From positions 1-64,000 of the forward strand of contig CAUVXJ010000023.1 of the NCBI GenBank assembly GCA_963555925.1: 64,000 nt of DNA, written 5' to 3'. This document shows, one piece after another, positions 43,870-52,285 of the stretch. A model generated the notes under the pieces. The model was not told where the DNA came from, searched no databases, and saw only the letters and a program-made list of their open reading frames with translations. The position numbers and the translations under genes were made by a program. Source of the DNA: Protofrankia sp963555925. Its GTDB lineage: Bacteria; Actinomycetota; Actinomycetes; Frankiales; Frankiaceae. Position 1 is the first letter of the stretch. Every line of letters begins with the position of its first letter.

Positions 43870-45417
43870 TCACGGCGTGCAGGATGTGTCCGCCGGTGCG
43901 ATCTTGGGCGGCGGAGACGGGGCAGCTGCTGAGCCGGGGACAGCGGGAGGGGTACCGGCGGAGCTGGTGCTGGGTATACCCCGGGAGCCGGCCGGCGGCG
44001 TCTGCGCGCCGGTCACGCCCGTGAAGGAGGCCCCGAGCACGACGACGAGGCCGTTTCTGATCGTCGGGTCCTCAATCGTCTGCGATCCGGTGATCAGACC
44101 CGACAGCGCGCGTGCCGCGTCCTCCTGCCCGGCCGGGTAGCGGATCTCTGTGACGACCTGCCCTGCCGAGCCGGTGGTGGGACGCAATGATCCGGCGAAT
44201 CCCATCGCGCCGAGTGTCGTGGTCGTCTGTGCAGCCAGGCCCGAACGGCCGGTCCTGTTCCGGACTTCGGCGATGGTCACCTGGCTCGGCGGTAGCGTCG
44301 GACTACCGGTTGCGCCCGCGGGGGCGTCGCTGCCGGTCGCGGGTCGAAGCGGCGCGAGGACCTGCCAGAGCCCGACCGGCTCGTAGAACAGCACGTTGCC
44401 GTGTGGGGGGACGGTGCCCTGCTCGTCGGTGGCGCCCTCTGATTTCAGTGGTACATGGGTAGGGATCGTGATGAACTTCACTTTTCCGCCGCCGAGGCCA
44501 CTCAGCCGCTGCGCCAATTTGATCATAGCGCCGTTTTCGGTGAGGCCGTTGTCAACCTTGAGTGATCCGCCGACGGCGCCGATCAATTGTGTGATCTTGA
44601 TGGGGTTGGTCAGCACGCCTGCGCTGGTTGCCTTCTCGAGCAGCTTGGACAGGAACTGTTGCTGGCGGGCGACGCGGTAGGTCTCATCCGGCAGGGCGTG
44701 GCGGGTGCGGACGAAGGCCAGTGCCTGGTCGCCGTTGAGGTGGTTGATGCCGAACTTTCCGCGCCACTGGGAGAAGTTGTCGTGGAGGTTGGTCGTGCCG
44801 CCTCCGGGTAGCTGCGCGACGCAGACGTCCACCCCGCCGACCGCGTCGGTCATGGCCTTGAATCCGGCCAGATCGATCGAGATGAAATGATCGATCTTGA
44901 GGCTGGTCAGGTTCTCCAGCGTACGGGTGAGCCCCTCGATGCCACCGTAGGACAGGACGTTGGTCAGCTTGTCCTTCCCGTCATGGGGGGTTTGCGCGAT
45001 GCCGGGGGCTACGGTCACGAGCGTGTCCCGGGGAAACGACAGCAGGGTGACCGAAGCGTCCGTGCCGAAGTGGGCGATGATCGTGGTATCCGAGCGGACC
45101 CCGTCGACCTGGCCGTACTCACCATGGGTGCCGGCCCGGCTGTCGTCGCCGAGCAGCAGGATGTTCATCTCGCCCGGTCGCTCGGGCGGGCGGTCACCAG
45201 CGGGTGACCACGCGACTCCGGTAACCGAGTCGTCGAAGTAGCGGTATGCCGCCCACCCGACGGAACTGACGGCGAGCACGACCAGCGACAGCGCGGCCGC
45301 CGCGCCGACGGATAACGTCCGAAGCGGCGAGCGTCTCGGGCGGCGCCGCATGTTCAGCGGACGCCGTGGGCTCAGCTCTGGCGGCAACGCCGGCCGGCGT
45401 ATGGATCTGCCACTCAC
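43870..45417 (-). CDS. LCP (LytR-CpsA-Psr) family glycopolymer transferase with LytR_C domain
   Basis: Start uncertain: GTG at 45417 follows GGAGG by 13 bases (about 515 aa); ATG at 45351 and a longer frame to 45561 are alternatives. Arg-rich cytoplasmic tail, one TM (SVGAAAALSLVVLAVSSVGW), then the LCP core: LLLGDDSR, RSDTTIIAHF, SFPRDTLV, AGFKAMTDAVGGVDVCV, LNGDQALAFVRTRH. A LytR_C domain and a Pro/Ser tail ending in Cys (DTSCTP) follow. It transfers lipid-linked glycopolymer to peptidoglycan. The promoter-like block upstream is shared with ugd and rmlD. Confidence 0.88.
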   Translation of the reverse strand: MSGRSIRRPALPPELSPRRPLNMRRRPRRSPLRTLSVGAAAALSLVVLAVSSVGWAAYRYFDDSVTGVAWSPAGDRPPERPGEMNILLLGDDSRAGTHGEYGQVDGVRSDTTIIAHFGTDASVTLLSFPRDTLVTVAPGIAQTPHDGKDKLTNVLSYGGIEGLTRTLENLTSLKIDHFISIDLAGFKAMTDAVGGVDVCVAQLPGGGTTNLHDNFSQWRGKFGINHLNGDQALAFVRTRHALPDETYRVARQQQFLSKLLEKATSAGVLTNPIKITQLIGAVGGSLKVDNGLTENGAMIKLAQRLSGLGGGKVKFITIPTHVPLKSEGATDEQGTVPPHGNVLFYEPVGLWQVLAPLRPATGSDAPAGATGSPTLPPSQVTIAEVRNRTGRSGLAAQTTTTLGAMGFAGSLRPTTGSAGQVVTEIRYPAGQEDAARALSGLITGSQTIEDPTIRNGLVVVLGASFTGVTGAQTPPAGSRGIPSTSSAGTPPAVPGSAAAPSPPPKIAPADTSCTP

Positions 45418-45456
45418 CGGCTTTTTCGAACCTCCTCGCACCTCGCGATCTACGTG

Positions 45457-45504
45457 CCCCAGCCCCGCTCCTTGATCCGCGTCCCTATTGCCGGGCGCTC
45501 TAAA
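45457..45504 (-). promoter_or_regulatory. Shared promoter-like block upstream of the LCP gene
   Basis: Reading toward the gene: TTTAGAGCGCCCGGCAATAG, then GGATCAAGGAGCGGGGCTGG. It matches the ugd block almost base for base over about 45 bp and lies 40 bases before GTG 45417. If the longest LCP frame were used, it would lie inside coding sequence. Confidence 0.65.
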
Positions 45505-45633
45505 GCTGTTTTGACGTTGCCATGAGACGCAGGCCACCCCACTACCGGGTGCCTGAAACAACTAACGGTAACATTGAAACTACTCGATATGGTCGCCAAC
45601 GGTCATCGAGAAGTAACGCGATCACGGTTGGTA

Positions 45634-45675
45634 GTAGGCCGACGGTCGCGCGATCGTGGATTCTTCGCGCGGCCG
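45634..45675 (-). repeat. REP-like hairpin element, copy 7
   Basis: Minus strand: CCGGCCGCGCGAAGAATCCA, then CGATCGCGCGACCGTCGGCC. Closest to the copy at 39520-39574. Arms GGCCGCGCG and CGCGCGACC pair with one mismatch. It lies 30 bp beyond the stop of the second LCP gene. Confidence 0.7.
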
Positions 45676-45704
45676 GAGATCCCAGGGGTCACGTGTACCA
45701 GGTG

Positions 45705-47363
45705 TTAGAAGGTGCAGCTTGCGGTCAGTTCAGTAGCGGTCACCGCTGGTGTCGCGGGGGGCGGACTCGGCGTCGGCGAGCGGTTCGCGGATCCCGTTCC
45801 ACCCTTAGCTGGGTCACTTTCCGTAGTCGGAGCGGATGCCGCGGCCTGGGCCTCGACCCCGTTGAAGTCAGTACCGATCACCAGGGTGACGCGCGTGCCC
45901 GCTGACCGGTCTTCGCGCAGCTCCACCCCGGGAATCGCGGTGGCCAGCGTATGCGCCGCCGCGAGCCCGTCCGGGCCGTAGCGCACGAGCGAGGTCTCCG
46001 TGTGCCTGTTCTCGGCGGTTGCGACCCGGGCGATCCGGAATCCGGCCGCCGTGAGCTCCCTGGCCGTGCTGATCGCGAGCCCGCTGGTCGTGGTTCCGTT
46101 GAGGACGTCGACGGTGACCGCCGTTGGTGGGACCGTCGTCGCTTCGGGCTGCGTGCCCGGTGTGTCTGGTGTACCCGGTGTGCCTGGCGTACCCGTCGGG
46201 TTGAGGGCTGCGCTGCCGTGCCCGCGCAACGGCGCCAGGAAGGTGTCGAGCTGACCCGGATCGTAGATCTGGACCGAGCCGTAGCGCCGGAGCTCCCCGG
46301 CGGCGTTCGCGCCGTCGGCCCTGGTCGGTTGCCGGACGGGGATCGTCTCGAAGCTGATCGCGTCGGTGGACATCCCGCGCAGCCGGGTCGCGAGGTTGCG
46401 CAGGTCGTCGACGGTGGTGCCGTCGTCCACGGTCAGCGCTCCCGTCGCGGACGCGAGCAGACCCTCCAGTTTCGCCGGATTGGCGAGCACTCCGTTGCTT
46501 GTCGCCTTCTGGAACACCGTGCTGATGAACTGCTGTTGGCGCCTGATCCGGTCAAAATCTCCGTCAGGCAGGCCGTAGCGTTGTCGGACGAACGACAGGG
46601 CCTGCTCGCCGTTGAGATGGTTCTCACCGACGACGCCGTGCCACTGGGACCACTCGTCGTGCAGGTTCGATGTGCTGCCATCCGGCAGCGGTCGTACGCA
46701 GACGGTGACTCCGCCGATGGCGTCCGTCATGGCCTTGAAGCCGGCGAGGTCGATCGACACGAAGTGGTCGATTTTGATATCGGTGAGGTTCTCGAGCGTT
46801 CTGATCAACAGCGACGGGCCGCCGAGCGTGATCGCCGCGTTCAGCTTGTTGCGACCATGTCCGGGAATCGTGACGAGGGTGTCCCGGGGAAACGACACCA
46901 ATGTGGTCGTTCCGTTGGCGTCGAGGTGGGCAATCATGGTCGTGTCGGAGCGCTGTCCGGAGACGACTTCTTCGCTCTGGTACTGGTTACCGGTGCCCTC
47001 CCGGCTGTCGGATCCGACCAGCAGGAAGTTCTCGGTCCCCGGGGGGGCCTCTGCCGGCCGCTCGGCCTCGTCGAGACCGAGCGGCACTCTGGTGATCTGG
47101 GCGTCGAAGTAACGGAAGACGACGTAACCACCGCCGCTCACGGTGAGAACGGCCATTGACACGACGCCTGCGAGCGCGAGGGCGAGTTTCTGGAACAGGG
47201 AGCGCTGCGCCGGGGAGTCGTCCGGCGCGGCGTCGTCCGGCTGAGCGTTTTCGGACAGTTCCCGCGAGGGATCGGCGGGCGGGTCCGCGTGGGTGTCCGG
47301 CGGAACGGTCACCGCGCCCGCACCTCCCACCCCCGCCGCGACCTGCTGCCGGTTTACGGTCAT
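45705..47363 (-). CDS. Second LCP family glycopolymer transferase with LytR_C domain
   Basis: About 552 aa from ATG at 47363 (MTVNRQQV); the frame reaches 47411. It has a long acidic cytoplasmic N-terminus, one TM (LALALAGVVSMAVLTVSGGG), an LCP core with LLVGSDSREG, RSDTTMIAHL, SFPRDTLVTI, AGFKAMTDAIGGVTVCV and LNGEQALSFVRQRYG, then a PGTPGTPDTPGT linker and a LytR_C domain. Like its neighbour it ends in a Pro/Ser-rich tail with a penultimate Cys (TASCTF). Paralogue of the preceding gene, same strand. Probably attaches a glycopolymer to the wall. Confidence 0.9.
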   Translation of the reverse strand: MTVNRQQVAAGVGGAGAVTVPPDTHADPPADPSRELSENAQPDDAAPDDSPAQRSLFQKLALALAGVVSMAVLTVSGGGYVVFRYFDAQITRVPLGLDEAERPAEAPPGTENFLLVGSDSREGTGNQYQSEEVVSGQRSDTTMIAHLDANGTTTLVSFPRDTLVTIPGHGRNKLNAAITLGGPSLLIRTLENLTDIKIDHFVSIDLAGFKAMTDAIGGVTVCVRPLPDGSTSNLHDEWSQWHGVVGENHLNGEQALSFVRQRYGLPDGDFDRIRRQQQFISTVFQKATSNGVLANPAKLEGLLASATGALTVDDGTTVDDLRNLATRLRGMSTDAISFETIPVRQPTRADGANAAGELRRYGSVQIYDPGQLDTFLAPLRGHGSAALNPTGTPGTPGTPDTPGTQPEATTVPPTAVTVDVLNGTTTSGLAISTARELTAAGFRIARVATAENRHTETSLVRYGPDGLAAAHTLATAIPGVELREDRSAGTRVTLVIGTDFNGVEAQAAASAPTTESDPAKGGTGSANRSPTPSPPPATPAVTATELTASCTF

Positions 47364-47684
47364 GTACGTCGTCCACATGCTGGTCGGTTCTGCCGAACGG
47401 TCGCGGCCCACCCGGCACCGCCGATATCATGACGGACGCCGGTCATGCGGTGGCCATCCGTGGTCCTGGTTGCTGAAGGTACCCGCCCGAGGCGTGCCAC
47501 ATGCGTGGAGCTGCGCTCCGCCATATGGCGAGCCGTATGCCTGGGTGGCCGGAAGACCATCGAAAACATCATGATCATGTCCCCGTTCGTGCGTCCGGCG
47601 GCATCGAAGAGATCCGGCGCCGACCGCTTAGCGGCGTTCGGCTGCCTTTCAGGCAGGGGTGGGGCCCGCGATAGGGTTCGGATC
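47364..47684. other. Divergent intergenic region LCP/rmlA
   Basis: About 320 bases. A small hairpin CTGCC-TTTCA-GGCAG lies at 47641-47655, 30 bp before rmlA. The shared AGAGCG block is not present here. Nothing else seen. Confidence 0.45.
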
Positions 47685-48758
47685 ATGAAAGCTCTTGTTC
47701 TCGCGGGTGGCTCCGGAACGCGGTTGCGCCCAATCACCCACACGTCAGCCAAACAGCTCGTTCCCGTGGCGAACAAGCCAGTGCTCTTCTACGGACTGGA
47801 AGCGATCGCCGAAGCGGGTATCACCGAAGTCGGGATCATCGTAGGCGATACCGCGGCGGAGATCGAGGCCGCGGTCGGCGATGGTTCCGCGTTGGGTATC
47901 AAGGTCACCTACATTCGTCAGGAGGCGCCGCTGGGTCTTGCGCACGCCGTCCTCGTCGCGCGTGATTTCCTCGCGGACGAGCCGTTCGTGATGTATCTCG
48001 GTGACAACCTGATCATTGGTGGTATCTCCGGGTTCGTGGAGGAATTCAAGCGTAGCGGGCCGGACGCACTGATTCTGCTGACCAAGGTCGCCAACCCGTC
48101 CGCGTTCGGTGTGGCCGAGCTCGGCCCCCAGGGCCAGGTGATCCGCCTGGTCGAGAAACCCGAGGAGCCGCCGAGCGATCTCGCGCTTGTCGGGGTCTAC
48201 CTCTTCGGGGCGGCCGTCCATGACGCGGTGCGGGCGATCAAGCCGTCCGGCCGGGGTGAACTGGAGATCACCGAGGCGATTCAATGGCTGGTGGACCGTG
48301 GCCACGAGGTCGCGCCGCACCTGGTCGAGGGGTACTGGAAGGACACCGGGCGGCTTGACGACATGTTGGAGACCAACCGCCACCTGCTGGAGTCACTGGA
48401 GTCCGACGTCCGCGGCGCGGTCGACGAGCACAGCACGATCGTGGGCAGGGTCGTGATCGAGGAAGGCGCGTCACTGGTGCGGTCCACCGTGCGAGGGCCG
48501 GCGATCATCGGTCGCGGCACGACGCTTGTCGACTCCTACGTCGGCCCCTTCACCTCGATCTACTATTCGTGCACGATTGAGAATACCGAGATCGAGTACT
48601 CGATCGTGTTGGAGCGGGCGACGATTCGCGACATCGGACGCATCGAGGACTCGTTGATCGGTCGGGACGTCGAGGTCGTTCCGTCGGATGCCCGCCCGCG
48701 GGCACACCGTCTCATGCTCGGCGACCACTCGCGCGTCTCGGTGGCCACAACGTCCTGA
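47685..48758 (+). CDS. rmlA: Glucose-1-phosphate thymidylyltransferase (long form)
   Basis: 357 aa from ATG at 47685. Makes dTDP-glucose, the first step to dTDP-rhamnose. Nucleotide loop KALVLAGGSGTRLRPITHTS, base site KQLVPVANKPVLFYGLEAI, MYLGDNLIIGG, EKPEEPPSDLALVGVYLF, and YWKDTGRLDDMLETNR. The C-terminal ~110 residues are a left-handed beta helix (GRVVIEEGASLVRSTVRGPA, IIGRGTTLVDSYVGPFTSIY), so it is the long RmlA type often seen in actinobacterial sugar clusters. Its last 47 bases overlap the 3' end of the minus-strand gene at 48712. Confidence 0.92.
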   Translation: MKALVLAGGSGTRLRPITHTSAKQLVPVANKPVLFYGLEAIAEAGITEVGIIVGDTAAEIEAAVGDGSALGIKVTYIRQEAPLGLAHAVLVARDFLADEPFVMYLGDNLIIGGISGFVEEFKRSGPDALILLTKVANPSAFGVAELGPQGQVIRLVEKPEEPPSDLALVGVYLFGAAVHDAVRAIKPSGRGELEITEAIQWLVDRGHEVAPHLVEGYWKDTGRLDDMLETNRHLLESLESDVRGAVDEHSTIVGRVVIEEGASLVRSTVRGPAIIGRGTTLVDSYVGPFTSIYYSCTIENTEIEYSIVLERATIRDIGRIEDSLIGRDVEVVPSDARPRAHRLMLGDHSRVSVATTS

Positions 48759-50490
48759 GCGCGACATCCCGTCCGCGACGTCCGCTGGCGCGATCCCGGC
48801 GGATCTCGTGGACGGTCTCGGCCAGCGTGAGACACCCGAACAGCACGCAGAGGGCGAACGTGGCGATGGTGACACCGTCAGGAACAGGTGCCCACCGTCC
48901 GATGGATCGGACGATCCCGACGATGTGCAGGACGGGAACGGACGCATCTGGCGGCAGCCAGTAGTAGGAGCAGACGACCCAGAGCGCCGCGCTCTGCATG
49001 GCCAGCGCGCCGGCAAGGACGGTCAGGCCGGCCAGTCGTTCGCGTCCACCAGGTAGCCGGCCAAGCCCACCAGCGGTGACGACGGCAATGCCGACAATGC
49101 CCAGGTACAGATATCGGCCCTGGATCGCGATGGCACGGGTGGACCCCAGATAATCGGCATAGCTTCGCTGGCCGACCAGCAGATAAGCCAGGAAAACCGG
49201 CATGAGCAGGACCAGCGGACGCACGTGAATCCCCAGGCGGACAGGCCGCTGGTCAGGCCGGACCGCGCCGTCGTCTCGGTGGTGGGTCACAGCCGCGATG
49301 ACACAGCCGGTCACGACGACGGTCGCGGCGACGATCGCGACCGGGGACAGCGCAGGCGGTTCGAACATTCCCAGACCGCCCCAGAACCGACTGATGATCG
49401 TTCGCCAGAAGTAGTCGTACCAGGTGAAGAACGACTTCGGTAGCAGGATCGGTTCTCGCCGTGGTGGATCAGTTGCCCATCCATTCGGCTCTATTGCGTG
49501 ATAGAGGATGTAGTTGCGCGCCCACCACCATCCGCCGGCCGCACAGGCAAGCCCGATGGCGAGCAGCGCAGGCCGCCATGGTGGCCTGCATGCAGGTCGG
49601 GCCCGCCGGAGCCCGGTGGTCGGGGCCGAGCGGCGCCCGCGTGGTCCGCGGCGCCCGCGTGGTCCGCGGTGCGCTGCCCAGCCGACCGGATAGGCGATCG
49701 CGACCATCAGCATCAGCGGTAGAGCCAGCGCCTTGGTGAGCAGTGCAACGGTGAGTGACAGGGCGATCCCCATCGCCGTCCGCTGTCGCATGTCGCCCGC
49801 CAGTACGCCGGCGATCAGTACTGTCAGCCCACCGACCGAGAACATCAGTAGTCCGTCGTTGTTGAACGTGGCGCCGACCCGGGTCAGGCCGGGAACGGCG
49901 AGCGGCACTGCCGCGGCTGCCTGTGCCAACGGCTGGCAGAGCCCGAACCGGCGTGCGGCCGCCCAGGCGAGCAGGGGCAGTGGAGCGACAAAGCTGATGT
50001 TGAGCAGGCGCAGCACCCAGACCTGCCGGTCATATGCCCATCTCGACGATCCCGGCAGAGCCGCCAGCAATACCGCCCCGACCGCATAGGTCACCGGCGG
50101 GTGCTGAACCATCTGGTTGGACAGTCGACCGTCCGTGACCGGCTCGGGACCGCCAAGCGCGTCAAAGGACAGGCGCCGGCCGCGGGGCATCGGCGTGATC
50201 GCGGCGAATGGTGGATCATCGGGGGATCTGCGACCCGACTGGAACATCCCGGCGTACCGGCCGCGATCGAAGTCGTCCGAGGTGGCGGCGACCCCCTTCG
50301 CCATGATCCGGTCGCCTGGCGCCGGCCATCCACCGCCGTGGAGCAGCCCGTAGACCATGTCGACGTGTTGGGCCTCGTCGTAACCGGTCCAGGTCGGATA
50401 TGTGAACGAATAGGTCACCAGCAGCGTGAGGTGCAGCGCTGTCAGCAGGATGACCCCCCGCGGTGGACGGGACCGGGCGCGGGTCAGCAC
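48712..50490 (-). CDS. DUF2142-like polytopic membrane protein
   Basis: 592 aa from GTG. About 10-12 TM segments. The first loop has YDEAQHVDMVYGLLHGG and later VQHPPVTYAVGAVLL, as in DUF2142 and GT-C-type glycosyltransferases, where an early periplasmic acidic loop binds a lipid-linked sugar. The Arg-rich C-terminus (ASGRRGRDVALRTLWPPRRA) is antisense to the end of rmlA, a 47-bp tail-to-tail overlap. Probably a sugar transferase or polymerase for the local polysaccharide. Confidence 0.75.
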   Translation of the reverse strand: MLTRARSRPPRGVILLTALHLTLLVTYSFTYPTWTGYDEAQHVDMVYGLLHGGGWPAPGDRIMAKGVAATSDDFDRGRYAGMFQSGRRSPDDPPFAAITPMPRGRRLSFDALGGPEPVTDGRLSNQMVQHPPVTYAVGAVLLAALPGSSRWAYDRQVWVLRLLNISFVAPLPLLAWAAARRFGLCQPLAQAAAAVPLAVPGLTRVGATFNNDGLLMFSVGGLTVLIAGVLAGDMRQRTAMGIALSLTVALLTKALALPLMLMVAIAYPVGWAAHRGPRGRRGPRGRRSAPTTGLRRARPACRPPWRPALLAIGLACAAGGWWWARNYILYHAIEPNGWATDPPRREPILLPKSFFTWYDYFWRTIISRFWGGLGMFEPPALSPVAIVAATVVVTGCVIAAVTHHRDDGAVRPDQRPVRLGIHVRPLVLLMPVFLAYLLVGQRSYADYLGSTRAIAIQGRYLYLGIVGIAVVTAGGLGRLPGGRERLAGLTVLAGALAMQSAALWVVCSYYWLPPDASVPVLHIVGIVRSIGRWAPVPDGVTIATFALCVLFGCLTLAETVHEIRRDRASGRRGRDVALRTLWPPRRASGRRA

Positions 50491-50585
50491 GTCGTCGGGT
50501 GCTCGCCGGGGCGCCGGGGGTCTGATCGCTGCCTTCTCCGGACGACGGTGACGGCCAGACCTGGTTGGCCAGCCGCGCCCAGCGC

Positions 50586-50613
50586 TTAAGAGCGACCGGC
50601 AATAGGGACGCGG
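50586..50613 (+). promoter_or_regulatory. Shared promoter-like block upstream of rmlD
   Basis: TTAAGAGCGACCGGCAATAG, then GGACGCGG, oriented toward rmlD and 140 bp from its start. It shares 24 or more of 28 positions with the ugd and LCP blocks, but lacks their GGAGCGGGGCTGG extension. Confidence 0.6.
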
Positions 50614-50752
50614 CGTCGCGGGGCAATCTCAATCCTGGGCGCACGGCTGATACTTTGTGTAATCAACTGATTGCTGTATGGTCATTTCATCCACGGTGGG
50701 TGAGGGAACGGGCCGTGTATGATCATCCGGCGATGTCTGCCACACTTATCTG

Positions 50753-51637
50753 GTGCGCGTGATGGTGACGGGAGCCGGCGGTCAGCTCGGCGTGGACCTC
50801 TGCCGGCAGCTGGAGTGTGATGAGCGGGTCCTTGCCTGGGCGGGTTTCACCCGCGCCGAGTTCGACGTCACCGATGCTGCCCGGGTACGGGCGGTCGTCG
50901 CGGACCAGGCTCGGCCCGCGAAGGTCCAGGGCGGTCTCGTGGTGGTCAACACCGCGGCCTGGACGGACGTCGACGGTGCCGAGTCCGACGAGACGGGCGC
51001 TTATGCCGCCAATGCCGCCGCTCCGGCGCAGCTGGCCGCAGCCTGTGCCGAGGTCGGCGCAACCCTGGTGCACGTCTCCACCGACTATGTCTTCGACGGC
51101 ACGGCGGACAAGCCCTACGAGGCCGATGCCCCCACCGCGCCGCGTTCGGCGTACGGGCGGACCAAACTCGCCGGCGAGCAGGCCGTGCTCGCGCTGTGTC
51201 CGTCCGCCTACGTCGTGCGCACCGCCTGGGTGTACGGCGCGTCCGGGCGCAACTTCGTCCGGACGATCGCCAAGCTCGCGGCGGAGCGCGACACCCTGTC
51301 GGTGGTCGACGACCAGCACGGGTCACCCACCTGGGCGGTGGACCTCGCCGCCGGGCTGATCGAGCTCGCGGCATCGGGGGCCAGGCCGGGGATCTACCAC
51401 TGCACCGGCGGTGGCGACACGACCTGGTACGGATTCGCTCGGGCGATCGTCGCCGAGCTGGGGATGGACCCGGCGAAGGTCAGACCGACGACGACCGACG
51501 CGTTCCCCCGGCCGGCTCCGCGCCCGGCCTATTCGGTGCTGTCGTCCCGTTCGTGGAGCGACGCGGGCCTGACGCCGCTGCGTCCGTGGCGCGATGCGTT
51601 GGCCGCAGCCTTCCCCCAGATCACCCCTGCGCCGTAG
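50753..51637 (+). CDS. rmlD: dTDP-4-dehydrorhamnose reductase
   Basis: 294 aa from GTG at 50753 (ATG at 50762 is an alternative). The last step of dTDP-L-rhamnose synthesis. Short-chain dehydrogenase fold: MVTGAGGQLGVDLCRQL cofactor loop, STDYVFDG (109-116), and catalytic Tyr134/Lys138 in SAYGRTKLAGEQ. The C-terminal substrate region has RPAYSVLSSRSWSDAGL. rmlB and rmlC are not in this window. A metG remnant begins directly after the stop. Confidence 0.94.
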   Translation: MRVMVTGAGGQLGVDLCRQLECDERVLAWAGFTRAEFDVTDAARVRAVVADQARPAKVQGGLVVVNTAAWTDVDGAESDETGAYAANAAAPAQLAAACAEVGATLVHVSTDYVFDGTADKPYEADAPTAPRSAYGRTKLAGEQAVLALCPSAYVVRTAWVYGASGRNFVRTIAKLAAERDTLSVVDDQHGSPTWAVDLAAGLIELAASGARPGIYHCTGGGDTTWYGFARAIVAELGMDPAKVRPTTTDAFPRPAPRPAYSVLSSRSWSDAGLTPLRPWRDALAAAFPQITPAP

Positions 51638-51639
51638 GC

Positions 51640-52000
51640 CGGGCGCTACCGACTGCGGGCGCACTCTGGACCCGGACATTCTGCTCGATCCACGCAGTAA
51701 GATCATCGGCGCGGTCCCGCAGAAGCGGGCCATCACACATTTCTTCCTGCGGTTGTCTGCGCTTGCCGACGATCTGCTGGCGTGGCTGGAAACGAACGCG
51801 TGGAACTGCGGGCGGCACTGCGCGCCGCCATGGACATCTCCGGTGAGGTGAACGCCTACCTCTACCGCGAGGAGCCGTGGAAGACCGCCCGGTCGATCCC
51901 GACCGGGCCGGGCGGAGCCTGGCCGTCTCCATCCAGGCGATCTCCGGGATCACGACCGCGTTCACGCCCTTCCTGTTCTTTTCCGTTTACGGCCCAAGTG
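51640..52000 (+). pseudogene. metG: Methionyl-tRNA synthetase remnant, deleted and frameshifted
   Basis: Three pieces in three frames. 51651-51800: DCGRTLDPDILLDPRSKIIG then VPQKRAITHFFLRLSALADD, which matches the zinc/connective region (CxxCGxxLDPxDLIxPRSKISG, RxTxHFF). 51782-51885: VELRAALRAAMDISGEVNAY then LYREEPWKTA, which matches the anticodon-binding domain. 51886-51995: DPDRAGRSLAVSIQAISGIT then TAFTPFL, its continuation. The N-terminal HIGH region, the KMSKS core and about 200 residues between the first two pieces are missing. It cannot make an enzyme; an intact metG must exist elsewhere. Confidence 0.75.
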
Positions 52001-52235
52001 AGGAGGACTGTACGCCGGGCGGCTTCTGGCCCCGGAAGTACCTGGCGGTGAGGTCATCAAGGGTGGGTGCGCGCCACTGCTTCTCGGTGCGTGACATGTG
52101 CTCGAGGATGGCTTCTCCCTCGGCAGGCATCCGGCCGTTGCCGGTCAAGGTAGGCGACGTTCCCGTCCCGCAGGATCTGCTGTACCGAGCGCTCTAAGTA
52201 GAACACCGCTACCTGGACCTCCTCGTACCTCGCGA
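51987..52235 (-). pseudogene. Small minus-strand coding remnant with a likely frameshift
   Basis: An ORF 52130-51987 encodes 47 aa (MPAEGEAILEHMSRTEKQWR, then APTLDDLTARYF). Just upstream, in another frame, is EVQVAVFYLERSVQQILRDG then NVAYLDRQRPDA, which also looks like real protein. The two would join with a one-base shift near 52130. Family not recognised. It overlaps the metG remnant slightly and follows a block like the ugd/LCP promoter. Confidence 0.35.
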
Positions 52236-52238
52236 CGC

Positions 52239-52285
52239 ATCCACCCCAACCCCACTCCTTGATCCGTATTCCCTTTGGTGCGACG
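52239..52285 (-). promoter_or_regulatory. Diverged copy of the ugd/LCP promoter-like block
   Basis: On the minus strand GGATCAAGGAGTGGGGTTGG, followed by TCGCGAGGTACGAGGAGGT, matches the LCP upstream region over about 55 bp. The AGAGCGACCGGCAATAG part is not conserved here. It precedes only the small remnant at 51987-52235. Confidence 0.5.
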
